This document shows, piece after piece, positions 1 through 6,800 of a stretch of DNA of 18,203 nt. The stretch covers positions 1-18,203 of the forward strand of contig JAGTUW010000065.1 of the NCBI GenBank assembly GCA_018224345.1, in the 5' to 3' direction. The stretch's first letter is position 1, and every line of letters begins with the position of its first letter. The translations under genes and the position numbers were made by a program. The notes beneath the pieces were generated by a model. The model did no database searches and was not told the origin of the DNA. It saw only the letters and a program-made list of their open reading frames with translations. Origin of the DNA: Bacteroidota bacterium. Its GTDB lineage: Bacteria > Bacteroidota > Ignavibacteria > SZUA-365.

Positions 1-954
1 ATACGAACTATCGGGGAAATTCTTGACATACTTCCGGATGTTTTCCACTTGCCATCCCCAGATCAGGCCAAGTTTACGAGCGTCTTCATCCGTAGCGCGT
101 CCGGAAAAACGCATGCCCCGAATCCTCCAGATATGCGAGAGTTGGCGGAACAGCATATTGACCAACATCAGAGGCTCGGTGGCGATGAGCAGATGATGAA
201 GAATATCCTGTGCACGCGAAGCATCGCGTTCCATGACAGCATTCGTGAATTCAAACACGTTGTATTGACGGGAAGTCCCAAGAAATGAGTAAACGCTCTC
301 GATGTCGATTTCCTGTTGGGCAGGAAGGGCGATCAGCAATTTTTCCACTTCCTGTGACAGCAGGCGAGCCGAATTTCCTCTCATCGCGTGAAGCAGAAGG
401 CAGGCTTCGTGTGAGATTGATTTGCCGCAGCGTGCTGCTTCATGAAGAATCCACTTCTGCGCCTCTGCATCTTTCAGGGCCTTGTATTCGACAGCTGCAC
501 CGACAGACCCGAATTCCCCCCCCGCATGTTGAAGAATAGCCAGGACATCAGCGGTCCCGGGGCCTTTCTTTCCGCGTCCCTTCCTTGCTGGCTTCGCGGA
601 AGCAGCGCAAAGAATCAATACCGTCTCGGGGGAGGGCTGCTCCACATAACGACCCAGGGCAGCCTGCTTCAAGAGAGATTCGCTTTCCCTGACAAGTACG
701 ACACGCCGGCTTCCCATAAATGGAAATGCATTTGCGGCCAGTACGACCTCCTCTGCCTTGTGTTCGGTACCACGAAAGAGATCAAGATTGAACGAAGGAT
801 CTCCATCGCCGAGCGCAGCCTCCAACAACGTCTTTGCTTTGCGCTCGATAAGATACTCCTCCTCCCCATAAAGAAGATAGACAGGGAGGAGGGATCCGCT
901 TTTGATATGTCGTTGTAAATCCTTGTCAGTCAACGGCTTATCCGTTTTATCCAA
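1..954 (-). CDS. holA: DNA polymerase III subunit delta (HolA), 3' end cut by window
   Basis: The delta subunit of the clamp loader opens the beta sliding clamp and loads it onto primed DNA in the cytoplasm. Translating the minus strand gives an open frame of 318 codons to the window edge. Near the N-terminus is PVYLLYGEEEYLIER, the hallmark start of the delta N-terminal nucleotide-binding-like domain. Later there is RRVVLVRESE and, in the C-terminal half, the helical region QLSHIWRIRG. Usual length is about 340 aa, so only some 20-30 residues are missing. The in-frame TAA of the upstream cyclophilin gene lies just before this frame. No ATG precedes the conserved region, so initiation must be non-ATG: TTG at 954 or TTG at 933. 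Neither has a strong ribosome binding site. It is the last visible gene of the leftward block, 6 nt after the cyclophilin stop. A run of eight G on the coding strand (516-523) lies in frame. Confidence 0.9.
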   Translation of the reverse strand, partial: MDKTDKPLTDKDLQRHIKSGSLLPVYLLYGEEEYLIERKAKTLLEAALGDGDPSFNLDLFRGTEHKAEEVVLAANAFPFMGSRRVVLVRESESLLKQAALGRYVEQPSPETVLILCAASAKPARKGRGKKGPGTADVLAILQHAGGEFGSVGAAVEYKALKDAEAQKWILHEAARCGKSISHEACLLLHAMRGNSARLLSQEVEKLLIALPAQQEIDIESVYSFLGTSRQYNVFEFTNAVMERDASRAQDILHHLLIATEPLMLVNMLFRQLSHIWRIRGMRFSGRATDEDARKLGLIWGWQVENIRKYVKNFPDSSY

Positions 955-960
955 AGAGCA

Positions 961-1551
961 TTATTGTTTCACATAAACTTTCTGCATGACGATCTCTTGC
1001 AACGGACGGTTGTTCGGATCGGTTTTGGTCGATGCAATGCTGTCGACCGTGTCCATGCCGTCGATCACCTTTCCAAAAATGGTGTACGACGGTGGCAGGC
1101 TGACGTCCTGATGGCAGATAAAGAACTGGCTACCGTTTGTATTCGGACCGGCATTGGCCATAGCCAGCACACCACGTTTGTATCCTGTCTTGTAAATCTC
1201 GGATGATTTGTCGATTTCGTCTTCGAAACGTTTGCCGTAAATACTTTCCCCACCAGTTCCGGTGCCTGTCGGGTCTCCTCCTTGAATGACGAAGCCGCTG
1301 ATGACACGATGAAATATGACGCCGTCGAAATAGCCTTTCTTGGCAAGTTCAACGAAATTCTCTACTGTCTTGGGCGCGTCACTCCGATACATCTCAAGTT
1401 CGATGTTTCCGACATTTGTTTCAATGACAACGATTTCATTTTCCACTGCATCCTCCTTGTTGATTGATGTGGCGTCTGTCTGTGCGTGAGATGCGGACGC
1501 ACCCAGCATGAACAAAAACAGGGTGATTGAAATTACACGGAACAGCTTCAT
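961..1551 (-). CDS. Exported cyclophilin-type peptidyl-prolyl cis-trans isomerase
   Basis: This protein catalyses cis-trans isomerisation of X-Pro bonds, probably in the periplasm. Residues 1 to about 23 form a signal peptide (MKLFRV, then a hydrophobic stretch, then ASASHA before Q). The cyclophilin fold follows from about residue 38. It shows FHRV at 80-83 (Arg82 matches the catalytic Arg of cyclophilin A), QGGDP at 90-94, and MANAGPNTNGSQFFI at 131-145. At 196 aa it is the usual size for a bacterial cyclophilin with a leader. I chose ATG 1551 because AAAGGAG (minus strand, 1564-1558) sits 6 nt before it. A TTG two codons further upstream abuts that Shine-Dalgarno and cannot be the start. 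The gene begins 11 nt after the uppP stop and is followed at once by holA. Substrates cannot be told from sequence. Confidence 0.93.
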   Translation of the reverse strand: MKLFRVISITLFLFMLGASASHAQTDATSINKEDAVENEIVVIETNVGNIELEMYRSDAPKTVENFVELAKKGYFDGVIFHRVISGFVIQGGDPTGTGTGGESIYGKRFEDEIDKSSEIYKTGYKRGVLAMANAGPNTNGSQFFICHQDVSLPPSYTIFGKVIDGMDTVDSIASTKTDPNNRPLQEIVMQKVYVKQ

Positions 1552-1557
1552 ATTCAA

Positions 1558-1564
1558 CTCCTTT
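1558..1564 (-). promoter_or_regulatory. Ribosome binding site of the cyclophilin gene
   Basis: AAAGGAG on the minus strand lies 6 nt upstream of ATG 1551 and overlaps the uppP stop codon at 1565-1563. It decides the start in favour of ATG 1551 over the TTG at 1557, and its overlap with uppP suggests translational coupling. Confidence 0.75.
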
Positions 1565-2384
1565 ACGATTGTATGACATAATTGGAAATCAGAATGAGAA
1601 TGACAATACCAAGTGCGATGCGATACACAATGAACAGCGCGGTGCTGTGCGAGCGAAGATAACGCAAAAGAAATGCTATGGAAAGAAAACCAACAATACC
1701 GGAAACCACAACATTTATGACCAAAGCGATGCCGAGATCGCCGAGCAGTTCACTGCGAAGCTGATAGAGCTGGTAAAGACCACTCAATGTGATAGCGGGA
1801 ATTCCCAGCAGAAAAGAAAATCTCGCGGCGTCTTCCCGCTTGAGATTGAGGAAAAGCCCTGCCATGATCGTTGTTCCCGAACGGGATCCGCCCGGAATAA
1901 GTGCAAAAGCCTGGGCAATCCCGATGAGTTGGACATCCAGAAAATTCAGTTCAGACGCGCTACGCTTGCGTTTTCCAGCCCATTCGGCAACGCCAAGCAG
2001 CAGAGCGAGGACGATCAGGGAGATCGCGATGACGGTCAGCGATCGGAATTCCGTTTCGATCAGATCTTTGAAGAGCAAGCCGAGCACGCCGATTGGAATC
2101 GTGCCGAAAAGTATCCACCAGGCCATGCGGGACTCCGGTGTGGCAAACGGCCGCATCACAACGAGAGATCGGGTAAATGCCATGGACAGAATCGAAATAT
2201 CCTTGCGAAAGTAAATAAAAACAGCTATCAGAGTTCCGATTTGTGAAACAGCCGTGAAGGCTGCACCGGGATCGTCCCAGCCAAAAAAGGCGGGAATGAT
2301 ACGGAGATGTGCCGTACTGCTGATCGGAATAAATTCCGTCAGGCCCTGCACAATGCCGAGAACGATGGCTTCGAAAATGCTCAA
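1563..2384 (-). CDS. uppP: Undecaprenyl-diphosphatase UppP (BacA family)
   Basis: UppP is an integral membrane phosphatase that converts undecaprenyl pyrophosphate to undecaprenyl phosphate, the lipid carrier for peptidoglycan and surface polysaccharides; its overproduction gives bacitracin resistance. The 273-aa protein is the family length and is made of hydrophobic helices. Near the N-terminus is QGLTEFIPISSTAHL (13-27), holding the (E/Q)xxxE motif (Gln13, Glu17) and the conserved His26. PGGSRSG at 164-170 is the second signature. The start is TTG at 2384, supported by GGGAG on the minus strand (2397-2393) 8 nt upstream and by the usual family start just before the IVQGLTEF motif. The neighbouring oxidoreductase and, in the far block, GT9 fit a cell-envelope polysaccharide role. 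The identification is secure. Confidence 0.95.
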   Translation of the reverse strand: MSIFEAIVLGIVQGLTEFIPISSTAHLRIIPAFFGWDDPGAAFTAVSQIGTLIAVFIYFRKDISILSMAFTRSLVVMRPFATPESRMAWWILFGTIPIGVLGLLFKDLIETEFRSLTVIAISLIVLALLLGVAEWAGKRKRSASELNFLDVQLIGIAQAFALIPGGSRSGTTIMAGLFLNLKREDAARFSFLLGIPAITLSGLYQLYQLRSELLGDLGIALVINVVVSGIVGFLSIAFLLRYLRSHSTALFIVYRIALGIVILILISNYVIQS

Positions 2385-2430
2385 CGCCTTTTCTCCCGGC
2401 CACGACGCTGTTGCTTCTTCGGTACTGGAA

Positions 2431-4626
2431 TCACAGCGTCACAACGTCCTTGCTGTTGAGTGCTTCGAGTATGTGGAAGGTGCAACGTGTTGTCGCGAGC
2501 AAGCTGTCAAGAGAAATCAGGGGCTCGTCTTTCTTCCGTATCGCATCCATGAAGGCAAGTACCTCGTTGCGATGTCCTTTGTCTCCGTCACCTTTTTTGC
2601 GGCTCTGTCTGCCGTCCCTGGCAAGGATCAGCGATTGGAAATTATCCATGACCGCTGTTGCGTTGCCGCTCGACATGACGATGCGCTCTTTCGGAATGGA
2701 TCCATCTCCATTTGCAACATAGGTGATGATACCAAGAGAGCCGTCCTGCATGTGCATTGTGATGTTCACATTGTCATATGGGGTTATCGCTTCGTTTTCA
2801 GTGGCGATCGCTTCCGCGGCAACGCGCAGGGGAAGGGCTCCAGTCAGATACTCTATGGTGTCGATGAAATGACACACTTCACCGATAATCCGGCCCCCAC
2901 CCTCGACGGGATCCTGGGTCCAGTGATCTTTCGGCAGGAAGCCCGCGTTGACATAGTAATGAATAATTGAGGGCTCGCGGGATGATGAAAAGAACTCCCG
3001 CATATGCATGACAAGCGGTGCAAAACGGCGATTGAAGCCCACCATCAAATGCAGTTTTCCGCGTAGCTCGGGTTGTGCCATGAGCAGGGCCTCTATCGGA
3101 GCAACTTCTGCTTCATTGAGCCCCAACGGCTTCTCGACAAAAACATGCTTTCCGTGCCGCAGGGCCTCATAGGCGAACGGTGCGTGTTGTCCATGACGCG
3201 TGGCAATAAATACTGTACCGATGTGTTCATCGGAAAGAATCTCGTCCGGTCTTGTAGTGGCACGTTGGAAGCCGAATTTATTACGCATGTCAGATCCGGT
3301 AAGTCCGCTCCTGTTGCAAACGCAGTCGAGGGTCACATCCGGCATTGCCTTGAGATGTGGAAGAAGAAACCCCGAAGCGAAACTTCCGGCACCGATGAAC
3401 CCGACGGTAAGCGAACTGCGCTTTGGGGAAATGACGGGAGCCGGGCTGTCGCTCTTTACCGTCATTTCATGTGTCATTGATTGTAATTCTTCCTCGTCGA
3501 CATCGTCGTAGGAGAGTAATATGCCGACATACGCTTCCTTTTTCTCCCCCTCAATAAGAGAGTAGGCCTTGTGCGCGTCATCGACAGGGAAGCGGTGCGT
3601 GGTAAATACATCCGTGTCGAAACGTCCCTGACCGAGCAATTGGAGAAAGGCCTGCATGTTCCTGTTTTCTGTCCACCGCACATAACCGATGGGGTAATCG
3701 AGACCGCCTTCCTCATATCGGGTGTCGTAGCGTCCCGGCCCATAAGATCGGGAGATACGGACATCCAGTTCCTTCATATAATATGGGCCGCGGGGAATAT
3801 TCATCGTAGTGGCCCCGACAATGACGACGCGCCCGCGCTCGCGTGTGATAATCCCTGCAAGCTCGACAGGATCGTTGCTGGTTGTCCCCGCCGTAATGAT
3901 GACCGCATCCGCGCCGTAACCGCCACTGACCGACTGCACGATACTCTCAACCGGATCTTTAATACGATGCAGCGCCACATCAGCACCTGATCGCAAGGCC
4001 ATCTCGACGGCGAAAGGATCAAGATCCACGCCGATCACCTTGCAACCGTTGGCTTTGAGAAACTGAACAGTAATCTGACCGAGCAATCCAAGACCGATCA
4101 CTACAATGGTTTCACCGAGCAGCGGGGCTGTTTGCCGGACTCCCTGCAGAGCAATCGCCGCAATGGTTGCGTAGGCGGCGGATTCCATTGAAACACCTTG
4201 GGGAATGCGCGCAACGAGATTGCGCGGTACGGCGATGATGTCTCCATGAATCGCATATTCCGCTCCGGCGCAGGCAACGCGGTCACCGATCGCGATGTCC
4301 TGCACGCTCTCTTCGACCGCCAGAACGACGCCTGCCGTACTGTAGCCGAGCCCGGCGTAAGAATCCAATTTCCCCATCACCCGTTTGTAGGTACGGAGAA
4401 GTCCGTTGCGCTTGACTTCATCGATGACTTTGCGGACTTCATCGGGCTGACTGCGTGCTCTTTGCAGAAGAGAAGATTTTCTTGAGTCGACGGAAGTTTT
4501 TTCTGTTCCGGCACTGATAACGGAAAAATAGTTTTTTACCAGTACCATCCCGCGTCCGATGGCAGGAGGCGGAACATCCGCGATTTTCATCGCGCCGGTT
4601 TTGATATGTTGCGCAATCTGTTTCAT
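2431..4626 (-). CDS. Two-domain oxidoreductase: MDR (alcohol-dehydrogenase-like) fused to Gfo/Idh/MocA
   Basis: Two NAD(P)-binding enzymes are joined in one 731-aa protein. Residues 1 to about 375 are a medium-chain dehydrogenase/reductase with VIGLGLLGQ (about 176-184). The usual catalytic zinc residues (Cys near 40 and the GHE motif) are missing: the equivalent region reads SVISAGTEKTS. This part is therefore zinc-independent by sequence. After a linker, residues from about 406 form a Gfo/Idh/MocA domain with FIGAGSFASG and the EKP motif (VFVEKPLGL, about 496-504), followed by the substrate-binding part with GGGRIIGEVCHFIDT. Proteins of this architecture usually sit in surface polysaccharide clusters, so a nucleotide-sugar or glycan sugar substrate is likely, but none is proven here. 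I start it at ATG 4626 (MKQIAQ), where relatives begin. The frame runs on to a GTG at 4677 with no better ribosome binding site. The uppP start lies 46 nt downstream of its stop. Confidence 0.88.
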   Translation of the reverse strand: MKQIAQHIKTGAMKIADVPPPAIGRGMVLVKNYFSVISAGTEKTSVDSRKSSLLQRARSQPDEVRKVIDEVKRNGLLRTYKRVMGKLDSYAGLGYSTAGVVLAVEESVQDIAIGDRVACAGAEYAIHGDIIAVPRNLVARIPQGVSMESAAYATIAAIALQGVRQTAPLLGETIVVIGLGLLGQITVQFLKANGCKVIGVDLDPFAVEMALRSGADVALHRIKDPVESIVQSVSGGYGADAVIITAGTTSNDPVELAGIITRERGRVVIVGATTMNIPRGPYYMKELDVRISRSYGPGRYDTRYEEGGLDYPIGYVRWTENRNMQAFLQLLGQGRFDTDVFTTHRFPVDDAHKAYSLIEGEKKEAYVGILLSYDDVDEEELQSMTHEMTVKSDSPAPVISPKRSSLTVGFIGAGSFASGFLLPHLKAMPDVTLDCVCNRSGLTGSDMRNKFGFQRATTRPDEILSDEHIGTVFIATRHGQHAPFAYEALRHGKHVFVEKPLGLNEAEVAPIEALLMAQPELRGKLHLMVGFNRRFAPLVMHMREFFSSSREPSIIHYYVNAGFLPKDHWTQDPVEGGGRIIGEVCHFIDTIEYLTGALPLRVAAEAIATENEAITPYDNVNITMHMQDGSLGIITYVANGDGSIPKERIVMSSGNATAVMDNFQSLILARDGRQSRKKGDGDKGHRNEVLAFMDAIRKKDEPLISLDSLLATTRCTFHILEALNSKDVVTL

Positions 4627-4710
4627 CTCAAAAATTACGCCTTTGCCCCGTTTTTTCCTACCCGAAAATATTTCCACGCGTGTTGCTCGTCCCTGGACGG
4701 TTCAGAAATG

Positions 4711-5178
4711 TCAACGGCGGCTGGGACGATCAGCATTTATGAGCAGGCGGCGTACTTCTTTCCAGAAGCGTTCTTCGAAAAGAATGATTTTCCCGATTTT
4801 CTCGATACTGAGCAGATCCTCCAATGACAGGAGATAGGTGTGTTTTTTCTGCACGAGCTGCAGATTGACCTCGTTGATCGCAGCCAGTTGTTTTCTTATG
4901 CCTGCTTCATCAGCCTTGTCCTCGATGAGAGAGCGCAAGTCATCGACCAGATTATCGCGACGCTTCTTCAGCGCACGTTGCTCCTCGCGATATTCTTTTT
5001 CTCTGACAAGGATGCGGACGGCCTGCTCTTCGTTCAGCTCCAATGCTTCGATAAGTTTGACGCGCCGGAGCTGTTCAATTCGTTCGCGTCCTTTTCCTCC
5101 AGGCCCGGGGTCATTTTGTGCGTTGGCATCGAATGCAACCCCAAGTGTGATCGTGAGAATGAGTATGAAAAATTTCAT
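4711..5178 (-). CDS. Small periplasmic Spy/CpxP-like helical protein
   Basis: This 155-aa exported protein has a signal peptide (residues 1-20, MKFFIL to ANA before Q). The mature part is almost all charged helix: a Gly-rich start, then EALELNEEQAVRIL and long Glu/Lys/Arg-rich helices with KKRRDN and LEDLLSIEKIGKI. The size, the position of the LNEEQ segment and the helical make-up resemble the Spy/CpxP/ZraP group of periplasmic chaperones and stress sensors, though the classic LTxxQ repeat is not cleanly present, so the family call is by resemblance. It starts 7 nt after the anti-sigma stop. Small Spy-like proteins commonly follow ECF sigma/anti-sigma pairs, so it is probably part of the regulated envelope-stress unit. 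Its ATG has no strong ribosome binding site, which suggests coupling to the gene before it. Confidence 0.7.
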   Translation of the reverse strand: MKFFILILTITLGVAFDANAQNDPGPGGKGRERIEQLRRVKLIEALELNEEQAVRILVREKEYREEQRALKKRRDNLVDDLRSLIEDKADEAGIRKQLAAINEVNLQLVQKKHTYLLSLEDLLSIEKIGKIILFEERFWKEVRRLLINADRPSRR

Positions 5179-5185
5179 GATGTTT

Positions 5186-5887
5186 TCAGAGAAGCGTGAT
5201 TGATTGTTGTTCGAGTGACTGTACGAGATAATCGGTTTCTACATTGCTGATCAATCCAGGCATTTCATCCGAGGGAAGATAGTCGAAGCCCACAGCGATA
5301 ATTGCTTCGTACGGAATTTCTTCCAGCAGTGAACGGTCAATTGCAGCTTCGAGAGCTTCCGTATCACCAAAACGAAAAATGTCATTGAGAACTTCCGGCT
5401 GCAGATGCGTGGAAGAAGGCGAAGAAATGAAGCTGTCTTCAAACTGTTCCGCGACAATCAGTACGTTCTCCGACGGAGAATACACATCCATTTCTGACAG
5501 GGAAGCATATTCATTTCCGGACTCATCGTTGCCGTGAGGAAAGAAGATCAAGGAGATACCCACGATGAAGAGCAAGACTGTGGCGAATACGGGAATGGCT
5601 ACGGACGGACGCAGCAAAACGCTGCGAGGCCCTGTGGTGTCTCCTGTTCGATTGTCAAGCCGTTCATTGATTGCTGCACGCAGACCGGCGGGATCCGGCA
5701 TCGGGGTCGGTATCGTGGAACGCGCAGGGAGTTGCGCAAATAACGTGCGGAGCCGTCTTTCCTCTTCCGCACAGGACGGTGAAGAGGCCAGATGTTGACG
5801 CAGCCTGTGCGATGCGGTTTCATCGAGTTTTCCATCAACATAATCGGGGAGCACCCCGCGACAGATATCACAAATGAGCTTTGACAT
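5186..5887 (-). CDS. Membrane anti-sigma factor with zf-HC2-like N-terminus
   Basis: This is a probable inhibitor of the ECF sigma factor encoded immediately upstream. The cytoplasmic N-terminus (about 1-50) matches the anti-sigma zinc-finger layout: Cys6-x2-Cys9, the YVDGKLD turn, then His32 and Cys39. The middle Cys of the usual HxxxCxxC is Ser36. One transmembrane helix spans about 95-117 (PVFATVLLFIVGISLIFF). The C-terminal 115 residues are acidic and would lie in the periplasm, where such proteins sense stress or are cut by proteases. At 233 aa it is a typical length. Its ATG at 5887 lies inside the end of the sigma gene (20-nt overlap), implying translational coupling and matched amounts. 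The role is inferred from layout and domain; no target is shown. Confidence 0.85.
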   Translation of the reverse strand: MSKLICDICRGVLPDYVDGKLDETASHRLRQHLASSPSCAEEERRLRTLFAQLPARSTIPTPMPDPAGLRAAINERLDNRTGDTTGPRSVLLRPSVAIPVFATVLLFIVGISLIFFPHGNDESGNEYASLSEMDVYSPSENVLIVAEQFEDSFISSPSSTHLQPEVLNDIFRFGDTEALEAAIDRSLLEEIPYEAIIAVGFDYLPSDEMPGLISNVETDYLVQSLEQQSITLL

Positions 5888-6416
5888 AGGTCTCTATCTT
5901 TTTCATTGCATGGTGATAATTTGCCTTTAATCCGCCTGTACTGGTACCGAGTATGGTCGAAATTTCTTCATACGGCATTTCATCGTAGTAACGCAGAACG
6001 AACACGGCTTTCTGTTTTGCGGGTAACATCTCGATAGCCGTTTCGACCAGATTGCGCAGTTCTGTTGCCTCGGCATCGGCCGCCGGGGATGGGTCACCGG
6101 CAGCAACTGCCTGATGTCCATCCTCAAGCCGGAGAAAGCCGCGAAGTCGTTTCTTGCGAAGATGATTCAGGCTCATATTCACGGCAATCCGGTAAAGCCA
6201 TGTGAACAGTTGCGACTCACCGCGAAACCCTGAAATTCCTTCATATGCACGGACAAACGCTTCCTGTGTGATGTCATACGCATCATCCGTATTGTCGACC
6301 ATGCGTTGTACAACGACGAATACCTTCTCCTGATACATCTGTACCAGTTGATTGAATGCCGCCCGGTCACCTTGACGGCACGCTTCGATCATATCCTCTT
6401 CATGGGTATCCTGCAT
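5868..6416 (-). CDS. ECF-type RNA polymerase sigma factor (sigma-70 family)
   Basis: The protein directs RNA polymerase to stress or envelope promoters and is presumably held by the anti-sigma factor encoded next. From ATG 6416 it has 182 aa, typical of ECF sigmas. Region 2 contains DAYDITQEAFVRAY followed by FTWLYRIAVNMSLNHLRKKR. Region 4 contains LPAKQKAVFVLRYYDEMPYEEIS and a helix-turn-helix ending GGLKANYHHAMKKI. I prefer ATG 6416 because conserved sequence (EEDMIEACRQGD) begins 5 codons later. ATG 6500 (28 codons longer, with a weak GGGA upstream) and a TTG at 6533 are alternatives. It heads the leftward block. I could not pick a convincing promoter for it in the spacer to metG, although self-activation would be expected of this family. 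Confidence 0.92.
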   Translation of the reverse strand: MQDTHEEDMIEACRQGDRAAFNQLVQMYQEKVFVVVQRMVDNTDDAYDITQEAFVRAYEGISGFRGESQLFTWLYRIAVNMSLNHLRKKRLRGFLRLEDGHQAVAAGDPSPAADAEATELRNLVETAIEMLPAKQKAVFVLRYYDEMPYEEISTILGTSTGGLKANYHHAMKKIETYVKAHL

Positions 6417-6643
6417 CAAAAACACAATGTACGAACTGCATGATTCTGATGCGATGTCTCTGTGCACATGAACATCCGGAGAAAATCCTTCTTGTGACAT
6501 CAATGTCCCGTCACGTTGTCGCGGGAACTGCAATATCCGTGTACCAGGGCGGCAACCATCACGTTATCCGACAACTCGTTTTTGACACCCGGAAAGGCGC
6601 AGGGTTTAATGTTGCCGTCGGTGTAAACGGGGTGATGCTCTGC

Positions 6644-6661
6644 GGGATTACCCGTAATCCC
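6644..6661. repeat. Perfect 8-bp inverted repeat upstream of metG
   Basis: GGGATTAC, two bases (CC), then GTAATCCC form an 18-nt palindrome-like element. It lies about 50 nt upstream of the metG -35 and has no T-tract, so it does not look like a terminator. It could be an operator for a dimeric regulator of the sigma operon, of metG, or of both; function is unproven. Confidence 0.55.
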
Positions 6662-6663
6662 TC

Positions 6664-6693
6664 AGTCGTCGGGGTTGCTCTTTCGGGACGACT
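6664..6693. repeat. 7-bp inverted repeat with 16-nt loop next to the metG promoter
   Basis: AGTCGTC (6664-6670) and GACGACT (6687-6693) are exact inverted copies around a 16-nt centre, starting 2 nt after the preceding palindrome and ending 17 nt before the metG -35. It may be a binding site or a weak hairpin; chance is possible at this length. Confidence 0.4.
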
Positions 6694-6710
6694 CCGTTAT
6701 TGACACGCTG

Positions 6711-6739
6711 TTGCCCAGGTAGGATGATTTGGCTATAAT
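6711..6739 (+). promoter_or_regulatory. Sigma70-type promoter for metG
   Basis: TTGCCC at 6711-6716 and a perfect TATAAT at 6734-6739 are 17 nt apart, predicting a transcript start near 6746 and a leader of about 55 nt to the metG ATG at 6801. An overlapping alternative is TTGACA at 6700-6705 with GATGAT at 6723-6728, also 17 nt apart. The perfect -10 makes the first pair the better call. It also rules out translation starts at or before 6740. Confidence 0.65.
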
Positions 6740-6800
6740 GCCATGTTATATGCGCAACGTGCGCAGGCAGCATCCGCTACTTGTTCTGGACAACATATTC

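Larger units (their letters stand above)
6417..6800. other. Divergent spacer between the sigma-factor gene and metG
   Basis: These 384 nt separate two outward-reading blocks. They hold the metG promoter and two inverted repeats (listed separately). The left 85-115 nt may be coding if the sigma factor starts at 6500 or 6533. I see no conserved small ORF, tRNA, or recognised riboswitch in it. A plus-strand reading frame crossing the region shows no conserved motifs and runs opposite to the sigma gene. Confidence 0.6.

Noticed and set aside
1527..2246. 239-aa plus-strand reading frame opposite uppP
   Set aside because: It is rich in Asn, Gln, Lys and charged residues without any motif, and the opposite strand encodes a clear UppP with both signatures.
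2254..2970. 238-aa plus-strand reading frame
   Set aside because: It runs opposite the end of the two-domain oxidoreductase and the start of uppP, both well supported; it shows no domain.
4686..4700. Hairpin before the two-domain oxidoreductase as a terminator
   Set aside because: The stem is only 4-5 bp with a tiny loop and no T-tract follows on the minus strand.
6534..6640. ECF-type promoter for the sigma gene on the minus strand (AAC and GTC elements)
   Set aside because: AAC and GTC with suitable spacing can be found, but they are too short and too common to call without knowing this sigma factor's consensus.
6356..6703. 115-aa plus-strand reading frame in the sigma/metG spacer
   Set aside because: Its first part lies opposite the sigma gene, it has no ribosome binding site or motif, and it ends over the TTGACA upstream of metG.
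6700..6739. TTGACA (6700-6705) paired with TATAAT (6734-6739) as one promoter
   Set aside because: The spacing is 28 nt, too long for a sigma70-type promoter; TTGCCC at 6711 is 17 nt from the same TATAAT.
6729..6800. N-terminal extension of metG from TTG 6729
   Set aside because: It would begin upstream of the promoter -10 and adds residues not seen in MetG; ATG 6801 fits the family start.
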